This document shows positions 16,665 to 24,711 of a stretch of DNA of 46,004 bases, one piece after another (the stretch's first letter is position 1; each line of letters starts with the position of its first letter). The DNA lies in NCBI GenBank assembly GCA_045565015.1, contig JBJLGD010000012.1:1-46004 (forward strand). Direction: 5' to 3'. The notes under the pieces are model-generated. The model did no database searches and had not been told where the DNA came from. It saw nothing but the letters and a program-made list of their open reading frames with translations. The translations under genes were made by a program, and so were the position numbers. The stretch comes from GCA-2697345 sp045565015. GTDB taxonomy: Bacteria; Pseudomonadota; Alphaproteobacteria; Rhodobacterales; Rhodobacteraceae.

Positions 16665-17480
16665 TCAATCATCCGAAAAAATCCTTGGACCAGTCTCTAC
16701 ATTTATCCCCCCACTTAGTGGGAGTATGGAACCAGTAAGATATGCTCCAGCTTTGCTAGCCAGAAATATAACAGCCCCTGCTATATCGTCGGAAGAACCC
16801 ACTCGACCAAGTGGAACATTTTCTCCCACTTTATTTCGGCTTTTAGGGTCAGCAGTAGCAAATGCTGTCATATTACTGACAAATGGGCCTGGCGCTAACG
16901 CGTTTACAGTTATTTTTTTCCCAGCGAGTTCTTTTGCAAGAATCCTAGTTATCTGATGTACAGCCGCTTTTGAAGCTGAATAACTATAGGCACCATCTCC
17001 CATTGGTATTTCTCCCATAACTGACCCTACGTTAATAACTCTTGCGGGGTCTTCAGTAGTTGCTGAGCACTCCAGAACAGGAATTAATAATTGAGTCAAA
17101 GAAAAGACACCAGCAACGTTAAGGGACATTACTTTTCCCCAAGCATCGTGGGGGAAACTCCCCAAGGGTGCTCCCCAACTCCGCCCTGCGTTATTCATTA
17201 AGATATGTAACACATCTGTTCTATTTTTTATTTCATCTGCGACTGAAGTGACACCGGTTTCTGTAGAAAGATCACCTTCAAAGCTATCAACTTTGCCTGT
17301 ATAGCCTTTTTTATTTATTTCTTCAGCAACTGACAAACAAACTGAACCCTTTCTACTTGCTATGAACACTTTCGCACCAGCCATAGCCATAGCCTCTGTT
17401 GCCATTCTACCAATGCCAGTAGCCCCACCACTTACAAAAGCAACTTTGCCACTTAGATCAAAAAGATTGTTTATGTTCAT
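16665..17480 (-). CDS. SDR family oxidoreductase
   Basis: NAD(P)(H)-dependent oxidoreductase with a Rossmann fold, 271 residues. The cofactor glycine motif is SGGATGIG (17-24) and NNAG is at 96-99. The catalytic triad is Ser153, Tyr167 and Lys171 (YSASK). The C-terminal GGINVETGPRI is typical of the FabG-like/RhlG branch. The start has GAGGA upstream. Between an acyl-CoA ligase and a MaoC hydratase, it probably acts on a 3-hydroxyacyl or 3-oxoacyl-CoA. Confidence 0.9.
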   Translation of the reverse strand: MNINNLFDLSGKVAFVSGGATGIGRMATEAMAMAGAKVFIASRKGSVCLSVAEEINKKGYTGKVDSFEGDLSTETGVTSVADEIKNRTDVLHILMNNAGRSWGAPLGSFPHDAWGKVMSLNVAGVFSLTQLLIPVLECSATTEDPARVINVGSVMGEIPMGDGAYSYSASKAAVHQITRILAKELAGKKITVNALAPGPFVSNMTAFATADPKSRNKVGENVPLGRVGSSDDIAGAVIFLASKAGAYLTGSILPLSGGINVETGPRIFSDD

Positions 17481-17496
17481 TTTTTAGTGTCCTCTT

Positions 17497-19134
17497 TTAT
17501 GTTTCCGTCTCTTGTTCAAGAAAGTATGTCTTGTATTCATTCCTGAGGGTTAATTTTGATACTTTACCTGTAGCAGTTAAGGGTAGTTGATCAACAAAAA
17601 GTATGTCCTCTGGTATCTGCCATTTTGAGAACTGTGTTTTAAGTAAATCTATTATGGTTGTTTTTTTTGGTTTTATATCTTTTACCGGTATTACAATAAG
17701 GATAGGTCGTTCTCCCCAAAGAGGATGCGGGGCTGCGATAGCAGAACAGTTTACGATATCAGGGTGAGACATAGCTACATTTTCCAAATCGATCGAACTT
17801 ATCCATTCACCGCCAGATTTTATAAGATCCTTAGATCTGTCAACAATGGTTAGATATCCATTAGGATCGATAGTAGCTATGTCGCCAGTAGAAAACCAAC
17901 CGTCTGGGTCGAATGCGTCTCTTGTGGCTGCTTCATTGTTAAAGTACCCGGCAGTAATAGCGTGCCCTTGAACATATAGATTTCCTTGAGTCTTTCCATC
18001 ATTCGGCACTATTTCTCCATTTTCCCCCACAATTTTCAACTCAACTCCGAATAAGCGCCGCCCATGTTTAGATTTCAAATCTATTTTTTCTTCCAGGCTT
18101 AGACGATTATGGGAGTGGGGTATATTTCCTTGGGTCCCCACGGGACTCATCTCTGTCATTCCCCATGCATGACAAACATTTATACCTAAATTTTCAAATG
18201 TCTCGATCATCGATCTAGGCGCTGAAGAACCACCAATTACTACATCACCGAAGCCTTGAGGAGGTTTCTGTTTTTTCGAAATCGTTTGTAATAAACCCAA
18301 CCAGACTGTTGGTACCCCCCAGGCAGAATAGACCTCTTCGGATTCCATCAAACTATAAAGACTTTCACCATCTAATTTTGGGCCAGGAAAGACTAAACCC
18401 GCCCCTGTTAATGGCGCGGCATAAGGTAAACCCCAAGCATTGACGTGAAATAATGGAACAACTGGTAAGACCTTCTTACCTTCTTTGAGAGCGTCTGATA
18501 ACGAAATAGATATCATCATCGCGTGCAAAACTGTCGAACGATGAGTATACAGCGTTCCTTTGGGCTCTCCTGTAGTTCCAGAAGTATAGCATAGAGATGC
18601 AGCCGTATTTTCCTCAAAATCAGGCCATTTAAAAATTTGAGACTTGTTAAGTAAAAGCTCTTCGTAGCATTCCATTTTCAAAGATGTTTCAGGCATATAT
18701 TTTTTTTCAGTCAAAACGACGATTTGTATATCTTGCGAAAGACTATCTCTTACACTTTCTATTATTTGTACAAATGCTAAATCAACAAATATTACCTTAT
18801 CTTTCGCATGATTAATTATGTATATTAATTGTTTATTTGATAGTCGTGGGTTAATTGTATGGCACACAGCACCTATTCCAGAAATTGCATAATAGAGTTC
18901 TAAATGGCGATACCCATTCCAAGCTAACGTTGCCACCCTATCTCCTTTATTTATGCCTAATGTTTCAAGCCCATGAGCCAACTGAGAAATACGCTTATAG
19001 ATTTTGAGGTAATTAGTTTTGTGAATATCTCCTTCACTCCTTACAGATACTACTTCGATATTTGGATAATTTTCTGATGCAAAGGTTATAATGTCCGATA
19101 TTTTGAGCGGACGGTTCATCATTAGGCCTTGCAT
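17497..19134 (-). CDS. Fatty-acyl-CoA synthetase (AMP-dependent ligase)
   Basis: Activates a carboxylic acid to its CoA thioester through an acyl-adenylate, 545 residues. The ANL P-loop is YTSGTTGEPKG (183-193). Core motifs GWFSTGDIATIDPNGYL and DRSKDLIKSGGEWIS cover the adenylation and hinge regions. The catalytic Lys lies in LTATGKVSKLTLR near the C-terminus. It resembles the long/medium-chain (FadD3, AlkK-like) group. First gene of a ligase-SDR-MaoC operon, divergent from comD. Chain length is not deducible. Confidence 0.92.
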   Translation of the reverse strand: MQGLMMNRPLKISDIITFASENYPNIEVVSVRSEGDIHKTNYLKIYKRISQLAHGLETLGINKGDRVATLAWNGYRHLELYYAISGIGAVCHTINPRLSNKQLIYIINHAKDKVIFVDLAFVQIIESVRDSLSQDIQIVVLTEKKYMPETSLKMECYEELLLNKSQIFKWPDFEENTAASLCYTSGTTGEPKGTLYTHRSTVLHAMMISISLSDALKEGKKVLPVVPLFHVNAWGLPYAAPLTGAGLVFPGPKLDGESLYSLMESEEVYSAWGVPTVWLGLLQTISKKQKPPQGFGDVVIGGSSAPRSMIETFENLGINVCHAWGMTEMSPVGTQGNIPHSHNRLSLEEKIDLKSKHGRRLFGVELKIVGENGEIVPNDGKTQGNLYVQGHAITAGYFNNEAATRDAFDPDGWFSTGDIATIDPNGYLTIVDRSKDLIKSGGEWISSIDLENVAMSHPDIVNCSAIAAPHPLWGERPILIVIPVKDIKPKKTTIIDLLKTQFSKWQIPEDILFVDQLPLTATGKVSKLTLRNEYKTYFLEQETET

Positions 19135-19292
19135 TGGTAAATTCCTTTCACTACGCGTTCTATTTTAGATTTAACATACTTCTAGTGTTTATACTCAACA
19201 GAAAAAACCCTGTTTTTTATTGATAGACTGAAGTATATAGAAACTTCTAGAAAAAAGTGCGACTTTAATTACTAAACGGAGTAAATAATTAC

Positions 19293-19790
19293 ATGTCTAT
19301 CGAAGATAAGATCATAAACGATTTTGTAAAAAACGATATTAGTTTTGTTACCACGGTTCCCTGTAAACAATTAGCTGGGGTAATAAAAAAAATTGAAGAG
19401 TGTGAAGATATTTATCATATACCCTCAAATAAAGAAGACGAAGGCATGGGACTTTGCGCTGGCGCCTATATGGGTGGAAAAAAACCGGCTATTATTATGC
19501 AAAATACGGCGATAGGCGTAACAATTAATACTTTAGTTACCCTTACTCAGTATTACAGACTGCCATTACCAATGTTAATTAGCTATCGTGGTGAGCTGGG
19601 TGAACCAGTCGCTTGTCAGGTTGAGATGGCCGTTCACACAAAAGCTCTTTTAAATCAATTAAATATTCCGACCTATCACTTTCATAAAGAAGAAGACGTT
19701 GAAGAATTAGATAAAATTCTTCAATACACATTTATGTGCAATAAACCCGTAGCAATTTTAACCGATGCATCATTTTGGAAAGGTTACTGA
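19293..19790 (+). CDS. comD: Sulfopyruvate decarboxylase, alpha (pyrimidine-domain) subunit
   Basis: N-terminal half of a split ThDP enzyme, 165 residues. It carries the conserved Glu that activates the cofactor (KEDEG, Glu50) and the segments AGAYMGGKKPAIIMQNTAIG and LPMLISYRGELGEP, which match the ComD family. ComDE converts 3-sulfopyruvate to sulfoacetaldehyde and CO2, in coenzyme M synthesis in methanogens and in sulfolactate use in some roseobacters. Phosphonopyruvate decarboxylase is the nearest alternative. It is followed after 1 bp by comE. No xsc, pta or sulfolactate dehydrogenase is in this window. Confidence 0.82.
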   Translation: MSIEDKIINDFVKNDISFVTTVPCKQLAGVIKKIEECEDIYHIPSNKEDEGMGLCAGAYMGGKKPAIIMQNTAIGVTINTLVTLTQYYRLPLPMLISYRGELGEPVACQVEMAVHTKALLNQLNIPTYHFHKEEDVEELDKILQYTFMCNKPVAILTDASFWKGY

Positions 19791-19791
19791 G

Positions 19792-20355
19792 ATGATAAGA
19801 TCTGAAATACTAAAAGAACTGGTTCCAATAATCTCTGATCATTTGGTGGTGTGTAATATTGGACTTCCTAGTCAGGAGTTGCATTTAATAGACGATCAGC
19901 CCTCAAATTTCTATATGTTGGGAACTATGGGGTTAGCGTCATCTATTGGTTTAGGTTTGGCTCTGTCTCAAAAAAAGAAAGTCATTTCTATTGATGGGGA
20001 CGGTTCAGTGTTAACTAATCTGGGAACATTACCAACAATTGCAAATAACGTAGCAAATAATTTTATTCTATTAATTATTGATAATGGTAGCTACGGGTCT
20101 ACTGGAGATCAGCCGACATATGCAGGAAAGAAAACATCACTATCAGCGGTTGCGAGAGCATGTGGGTGTGAAAATGTAATCGAATGTAAGGCTGAAGATA
20201 CTGCACTTGCCGTAAGAGATGCATTAGATGGAAATCAAATGACAATAATTATTTGTAAGTGCGACTCAGGAAATGTAAAAGTTCCCGTTATTAGTATGGA
20301 CCCAGTAGTGATAAGAGATAGATTTATGAAGGAAGTTATTTCAAAAAACAATTGA
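19792..20355 (+). CDS. comE: Sulfopyruvate decarboxylase, beta (ThDP-binding) subunit
   Basis: C-terminal half of the split ThDP decarboxylase, 187 residues. The ThDP/Mg2+ motif begins GDGSVLTNLGTL (GDG at 69-71) and continues to IIDNGSYGSTGDQPTYAG, the ComE/Ppd signature. I use the ATG at 19792, one base after the comD stop; the frame also opens upstream inside comD, but that start would overlap by 26 nt. Together with comD it makes one active enzyme. It is followed by tRNA-Arg. Confidence 0.82.
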   Translation: MIRSEILKELVPIISDHLVVCNIGLPSQELHLIDDQPSNFYMLGTMGLASSIGLGLALSQKKKVISIDGDGSVLTNLGTLPTIANNVANNFILLIIDNGSYGSTGDQPTYAGKKTSLSAVARACGCENVIECKAEDTALAVRDALDGNQMTIIICKCDSGNVKVPVISMDPVVIRDRFMKEVISKNN

Positions 20356-20470
20356 ATTAAACTGCGTTTTACTAAGATTTTCTTGATTCAAAAATTTTTA
20401 AGTCAAGATTAATTTTTATAAGCCTACTCGCTAGAAGTTTTCTGAATGATTTATTATAGTTCAAAACAGT

Positions 20471-20547
20471 GGTTCCATAGCTCAGCAGGATAGAGCATCA
20501 GTTTCCTAAACTGAGGGTCGCAGGTTCGAGTCCTGCTGGGATCACCA
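20471..20547 (+). tRNA. tRNA-Arg (anticodon CCT)
   Basis: A 77-nt cloverleaf. The acceptor pairs GGTTCCA with TGGGATC (two G-U). The anticodon stem TCAGT/ACTGA encloses TTCCTAA with anticodon CCT, reading AGG. The T arm is GCAGG-TTCGAGT-CCTGC, and CCA is encoded. Confidence 0.96.
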
Positions 20548-20565
20548 AAAAACCACATAGAATAA

Positions 20566-20898
20566 CTATACTTTATTCAGATATAATCTTCCTAAAACTA
20601 CTTCTTCGTCTTTCCATGCTTCGGCCCATACCTCATTATTTTCAAATTGAGCTCTCCAGTTCAGGTTGTCCGGCCCCTTGCCATCAAAGCTTCCATCACT
20701 ATCTAGTTCAATAATTCTATTCCAAATTAGGCCTTTTATATCAAAATCATGAAGCTCTTTATTAAATTCATTTCTAAACAACTCCACTGAACCAAAATTG
20801 TCGATTATCCATTGCGTTGGAAATGGATAATGCCAGCCAAATATGTCAACTGAACTGAATAGTACTTTTGTTACCCACTCGATGGATTTTTCAGACAC
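20566..20898 (-). CDS. Hypothetical protein (unrecognised, about 110 aa)
   Basis: I do not recognise the family. The product is soluble, acidic and rich in aromatic residues (WHYPFPTQWIIDNFG near the N-terminus; many Trp). It has no signal peptide or membrane segment. The start is chosen at GTG 20898 because AGGAG lies 8 nt upstream; two in-frame codons further upstream sit on top of that site. It lies immediately after tRNA-Arg, on the opposite strand. Reading frame and Shine-Dalgarno support a real gene; function is unknown. Confidence 0.6.
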   Translation of the reverse strand: MSEKSIEWVTKVLFSSVDIFGWHYPFPTQWIIDNFGSVELFRNEFNKELHDFDIKGLIWNRIIELDSDGSFDGKGPDNLNWRAQFENNEVWAEAWKDEEVVLGRLYLNKV

Positions 20899-20955
20899 AC
20901 TCAACACTCCTGAAACATATTTTAATTAATCTTGGATTAGATAGGTGCATTTATA

Positions 20956-21258
20956 TCAATCGTAAGTGATTACTTCAGAGTAGCTATTTTCAAAGAGCAC
21001 CTCACCCATAGGCTCGTCAAGAATCTTACTAATATCCGGATTTTCGTTAACATTTTTCCTACAGGTTCCCGCATGTACAACATCGTCAAAGTAAGCAACC
21101 ATTGACATAGCTCCGTAAAGGCCACCAGTCATTGTTGCAACGGTTGTTCGATTAGCACCTGAATCTTTCCAAATTTTGGCAACTTTCTTAATAACGTTCA
21201 AAGTTTCTGAGCGAGCTTGATCAGGGTTGGGCTGTACTATAAATTGAATGGCGTGCAT
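20956..21258 (-). CDS. Hypothetical protein (unrecognised, about 100 aa)
   Basis: Small soluble protein beginning MHAIQFIVQPNPDQARSETL. The strong AAAGGAGAA Shine-Dalgarno before ATG 21258 fixes the start; the frame opens 15 codons earlier without one. The pattern of an amphipathic helix followed by a strand (TVATMTGGLYGAMSMVAYFDD) resembles small alpha+beta-barrel (Dabb/NIPSNAP-like) proteins, but this is only an impression. It is upstream of the 20566-20898 gene on the same strand, 57 bp away, so the two could form a small operon. Confidence 0.68.
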   Translation of the reverse strand: MHAIQFIVQPNPDQARSETLNVIKKVAKIWKDSGANRTTVATMTGGLYGAMSMVAYFDDVVHAGTCRKNVNENPDISKILDEPMGEVLFENSYSEVITYD

Positions 21259-21436
21259 GCTGTGTTCTCCTTTAAAATATATAATGTATTCAATATAAGA
21301 CAACTGTTATAATTTAAAAAGTCAAAACGAATTAATTATAAGTATAACTTTTTAAAACTTTTGATTATATAATACGCTGTATATAAGATGTAAAAAAATT
21401 GTTACCGTTAAATTTTTTAGTAAGAATAAATTGTAT

Positions 21437-21772
21437 ATGAAACACGGGTTAATGAGTATGAATACTAATCACGGTAACTGGGTAACAAGCATCTATATTT
21501 TAAAATCCCAAAAATGGATTGAATATTATTTTATAAGTTCGACGGTAATGGCTGATTGGTTTGGTTCAGTAAATGGGTTTATCCAGTGCAGAGATAAACT
21601 TCTTGGAGATGGAGGAGAATATGGGATACCTGACTTATTGGAAGAAATCGCCGACGAAGAACATGAGGGCTGCCATAGAGAAGGTCCACTTATAGTGAAA
21701 AACGAAGAGTGCGTTGTAGATTTGGTTCCAGGGTATTTTTTAGGAAAGTTAGGGAGTGAGTTAGTTAAATGA
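21437..21772 (+). CDS. Hypothetical protein (unrecognised, about 111 aa)
   Basis: I do not recognise this family. The product is acidic in its C-terminal half (LLEEIADEEHEG) and has aromatic stretches (QKWIEYYFISSTVMADWFG). No signal or membrane segment is seen. The start is uncertain: ATG 21437 is used, TTG 21431 lies just upstream, and ATGs at 21452 and 21458 are alternatives; none has a good Shine-Dalgarno. Its stop overlaps the VOC gene start by 4 nt (ATGA), which argues that it is translated and works with that gene. Confidence 0.6.
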   Translation: MKHGLMSMNTNHGNWVTSIYILKSQKWIEYYFISSTVMADWFGSVNGFIQCRDKLLGDGGEYGIPDLLEEIADEEHEGCHREGPLIVKNEECVVDLVPGYFLGKLGSELVK

Positions 21773-22185
21773 AATTAGAGTTTCATCACATAAATTTTGT
21801 TTCAAAAGATGTTTCTTTAATGAATAATTTTTACCGAGATGTATTGGGAATGGATGAAATACCGGTTGATAAGTTCCCTCGTACAAAAGAAACAAAAAAC
21901 AGAGGTTATAGTGGAAAAATCAATTTTGTAACTGAAGGTAAAATTGAAATGCACCTTGCTGAAAGAGATTTAAACGTTGGGTTTAAGAATAATCAGGGAA
22001 TAAATCCAGTCGAAAAGGGTCACATAGCGTTTAGAACTGATGATCTCCAAGCATTTATAAAAAAACTTGAAAAAGATAACATACCTTATTCAGACTATGG
22101 CACAACTTTTGCACAAGAGTGGCATCAAATATTTTTTTATGATCCAGAGGGTAATATTATAGAAGTTCACCAGAAGGTAATTTAA
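21769..22185 (+). CDS. VOC family protein (glyoxalase/dioxygenase superfamily)
   Basis: Single vicinal-oxygen-chelate protein of 138 residues with two beta-alpha-beta-beta-beta modules. Candidate metal ligands are His7 or His8 (EFHHINF), Glu in KIEMHLAE, His in KGHIAFRTDD and Glu in NIIEVHQ, the glyoxalase I pattern. FYRDVLGM and YDPEGNIIEVHQ are classic VOC landmarks. The activity could be glyoxalase, fosfomycin-type resistance or dioxygenase; the sequence does not decide. Translationally coupled to the upstream unknown gene. Its TAA shares TTAA with the stop of the convergent gene. Confidence 0.88.
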   Translation: MKLEFHHINFVSKDVSLMNNFYRDVLGMDEIPVDKFPRTKETKNRGYSGKINFVTEGKIEMHLAERDLNVGFKNNQGINPVEKGHIAFRTDDLQAFIKKLEKDNIPYSDYGTTFAQEWHQIFFYDPEGNIIEVHQKVI

Positions 22186-22760
22186 GACTGTCGATTATTG
22201 ACTTGAGATAACATAAGTTTTTTTGTTTGCTTCACATTGTGATCTATGAATGCTCTTTCTGATTTTGTTAGATCAACGTGTCGTGGATATAAGGGGTTTA
22301 GCCGATCATCTCTTATTGTGATATCCCATCCATCAGTAGTGGAAAAGAACTCTGTAGCTATTTCTTCACCAAATTGTTTTAAATAGCCTTGGATTACACA
22401 ATCTAAATAACTTTGTAACAATCCTTTATTATTATTTCGTACGGAAAAATTACACTCTGGTACATAGTATATTTGAGTAGATTTAACTTCACCAGAATTG
22501 ATAATGCAATTGGTTGATTTTCTGTTGTAACCTTTTTCCCGTAAGTCTAAGCTTTTCCAATCGTTGTTTGGAACTTTGGCAATTAAACCATACAGTTTCG
22601 TTTTATCAGCAGGGCAAACTGAAAGATAAGGAATATCTCTTAAGGAAGTATGTTGCCAATACCTTCTCCAACCTTGGACAAACCCAGTTTCATAGGTTTG
22701 AAAAGAATGGGTACTCGTATTTACTAGCGAACCATAGCCAAAAAAATATGAATTTGTCAT
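22182..22760 (-). CDS. Gamma-glutamylcyclotransferase-like protein
   Basis: GGCT/AIG2-fold protein of 192 residues. It has the substrate-loop YGSL (residues 9-12) and the candidate catalytic Glu75 in LREKGYNR, so an activity on gamma-glutamyl peptides is plausible. I use ATG 22760 (MTNSYFFGYGSL), which puts the YGSL strand near the N-terminus as in the family. A TTG 17 codons upstream would overlap rnhB. No Shine-Dalgarno is evident for either. It is divergent from rnhB. Confidence 0.75.
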   Translation of the reverse strand: MTNSYFFGYGSLVNTSTHSFQTYETGFVQGWRRYWQHTSLRDIPYLSVCPADKTKLYGLIAKVPNNDWKSLDLREKGYNRKSTNCIINSGEVKSTQIYYVPECNFSVRNNNKGLLQSYLDCVIQGYLKQFGEEIATEFFSTTDGWDITIRDDRLNPLYPRHVDLTKSERAFIDHNVKQTKKLMLSQVNNRQS

Positions 22761-22801
22761 ATTATAATTTATTGAGTTAGATAAGACTGTTGTCAATTTA
22801 A

Positions 22802-23467
22802 ATGAGCCCAAAGGAAAATAAAATTAGTTATAAAAGAGTGAGAAGAATTAAGACTTTGCCAGATTTCAATTTAGAAACTAAATTGAGTAGAGCCGGTTTT
22901 AATAGAATAGCCGGTGTAGATGAGGTTGGCCGAGGGTCACTTGCGGGACCAGTAGTTGCAGCTGCGGTTATCTTGGATCCAAGCAATATTCCCAATGGCC
23001 TAAATGACTCAAAAAAGCTTTCGAAAAAGAGAAGGGAAGAGCTCTTTTCTTTGTTATTAGATACGGCCTTTCACTCAGTAGGACACGCATCGGTAAAAGA
23101 GATAGATGAGTTAAATATTTTGCGGGCGTCGCATTTGGCGATGGTTAGAGCATTAGAGGGGTTAGACATGCAGCCAGATTATGTTCTAATTGACGGGAAC
23201 ATAGTGCCAAAAGCTTTAAAGATATCAGCGTCGTCCATAGTAAGAGGTGATAGCAAATCAGTATCAATTGCTGCTGCATCAATTATAGCTAAGATAATTC
23301 GCGATAAGATAATGGTGGATTTAGGGCAACACTTTCCAGGATTTGGATGGGAAATGAATGCTGGATACCCCACTTCAGCTCATATTTTGGCATTAAAAAA
23401 CCTGGGAGTGACACTACATCATAGGGTCTCCTTCCGTCCTGTACACAACATATTGTATAAAGAATGA
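22802..23467 (+). CDS. rnhB: Ribonuclease HII
   Basis: Removes ribonucleotides from DNA by cutting RNA-DNA hybrids. 221 residues with the type 2 RNase H motif GVDEVGRGSLAGPVVAAAV (Asp40 and Glu41 as metal ligands), NDSKKLSKKRREEL, and the later conserved DG (VLIDGN) and DSKS segments. The C-terminal HRVSFRPV is typical of HII. The roughly 30-residue N-terminal extension is basic. It lies directly upstream of ccrM, an arrangement I know from other alphaproteobacteria. Confidence 0.96.
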   Translation: MSPKENKISYKRVRRIKTLPDFNLETKLSRAGFNRIAGVDEVGRGSLAGPVVAAAVILDPSNIPNGLNDSKKLSKKRREELFSLLLDTAFHSVGHASVKEIDELNILRASHLAMVRALEGLDMQPDYVLIDGNIVPKALKISASSIVRGDSKSVSIAAASIIAKIIRDKIMVDLGQHFPGFGWEMNAGYPTSAHILALKNLGVTLHHRVSFRPVHNILYKE

Positions 23468-23503
23468 TTTGTAACTCATTGATTAAAAATAGTTTTTGAC
23501 AAA

Positions 23504-23519
23504 GATTCTAGTTTGAATC
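23504..23519. promoter_or_regulatory. Paired GANTC sites upstream of ccrM
   Basis: GATTC (23504-23508) and GAATC (23515-23519) are both targets of the CcrM methylase encoded 52 bp downstream, and lie in the only intergenic gap before it. Next to them is TTGACA (23496-23501), a possible -35, with no convincing -10. In Caulobacter, two GANTC sites lie in the ccrM promoter/leader region and couple its expression to methylation state. Autoregulation here is inferred. Confidence 0.45.
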
Positions 23520-23570
23520 ATTTTAGCTTCAAATAAATTAAAGCGTGACAAGCGTACAGTTGAGGCAGAA

Positions 23571-24671
23571 ATGAGAAAAATTGATAAAGTTATAAATGCG
23601 GCTCTGCCGCTAAATGAAATCATTGAAACTGATTGTGTTGAAGCTATGAAAAGCTTACCATCAGAATCTGTTGACTTAGTATTTGCAGATCCACCATATA
23701 ATTTGCAACTGAGAGGCGATCTACATAGACCTGATAATACTAAGGTTGATGCAGTTGATAACGATTGGGATAAATTTTCTAGCTTTCGTATTTATGATGA
23801 ATTCACCAGGAATTGGTTGGCTCAAGCTCGAAGGGTGTTGAAGCCAAACGGAGCAATTTGGGTGGTTGGTAGCTATCATAATATTTTTCGTGTTGGCAGT
23901 GAGATTCAAAACCAAGGCTTTTGGATTCTTAATGATGTGGTTTGGCGTAAGTCCAATCCAATGCCAAACTTCCGTGGTATGCGTTTAACAAATGCCCATG
24001 AGACGTTGATTTGGGCGTCAAAGTTTGAAGAAAGTAAGTATACTTTTAATTACGAAGCATTGAAGTCTTTGAACGATGGTGTCCAAATGCGTTCTGATTG
24101 GGTGCTACCTATATGTACAGGTCACGAAAGATTAAAAAATGAAAAAGGTGATAAAGCGCATCCTACTCAAAAGCCGGAAGGGTTACTCCACCGTATACTA
24201 GTCGCTACTACAAAACCAGGAGATGTAATTCTTGATCCATTTTTTGGGACTGGCACTACAGGTGCCGTGGCAAAAAAACTTGGTCGTGATTTTATAGGCC
24301 TTGAGAGAGAGCCCGAATATAAAAAAGTTGCTCTCGAACGATTGAAAAAAATAAGGAAATTTGATCGATCCTCTTTAGAGGTGACACTCTCTAAACGAAG
24401 TGAACCCCGGGTACCGTTTGGTCAACTTGTGGAGCGTGGAATGCTTAATCCAGGAGAGGATTTGTGGAGCTTAAATGGCCGTTATAAAGCAAAAATTAGA
24501 GTGGATGGTACCCTAATTGGCAATGATATCAAAGGTTCAATTCATCAAGTGGGTGCAGCTATGGAGGGAGCGCCCAGTTGCAACGGATGGAATTACTGGT
24601 GTTATAAGAGAGATGGAAAGCGGATACCGATTGATTTGCTTCGTCAACAAATAAGATCAGAAATGACCTAG
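23571..24671 (+). CDS. ccrM: Cell-cycle DNA adenine methyltransferase (GANTC)
   Basis: Methylates adenine in GANTC and helps time cell-cycle genes in alphaproteobacteria. 366 residues. Catalytic motif IV DPPY (40-43) precedes the SAM motif FFGTGTTGA (about 223-231), the beta-class order. The C-terminal extension after about residue 270 (PFGQLVERGMLNPGEDLW onward) is the domain that distinguishes CcrM from ordinary type II methylases and helps DNA recognition. No restriction partner is nearby, so this is an orphan methylase. A terminator follows. Confidence 0.97.
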   Translation: MRKIDKVINAALPLNEIIETDCVEAMKSLPSESVDLVFADPPYNLQLRGDLHRPDNTKVDAVDNDWDKFSSFRIYDEFTRNWLAQARRVLKPNGAIWVVGSYHNIFRVGSEIQNQGFWILNDVVWRKSNPMPNFRGMRLTNAHETLIWASKFEESKYTFNYEALKSLNDGVQMRSDWVLPICTGHERLKNEKGDKAHPTQKPEGLLHRILVATTKPGDVILDPFFGTGTTGAVAKKLGRDFIGLEREPEYKKVALERLKKIRKFDRSSLEVTLSKRSEPRVPFGQLVERGMLNPGEDLWSLNGRYKAKIRVDGTLIGNDIKGSIHQVGAAMEGAPSCNGWNYWCYKRDGKRIPIDLLRQQIRSEMT

Positions 24672-24711
24672 AACTAAGTCGCCTAAGCATGCTGTAAAAT
24701 TGCAGTAGCTC

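Noticed and set aside
19293..20355. Acetolactate synthase or phosphonopyruvate decarboxylase for the ThDP pair
   Set aside because: The split in two genes and the ComD/ComE-like motifs favour sulfopyruvate decarboxylase; phosphonopyruvate decarboxylase is kept only as an alternative.
20471..20547. tRNA-Arg as an integration (attachment) site
   Set aside because: I saw no second copy of its 3' end nearby and no integrase; only the neighbouring unknown genes suggested it.
23481..23570. CtrA-type site (TTAA-N7-TTAA) upstream of ccrM
   Set aside because: Single TTAA elements occur, but I found no pair with the right spacing.
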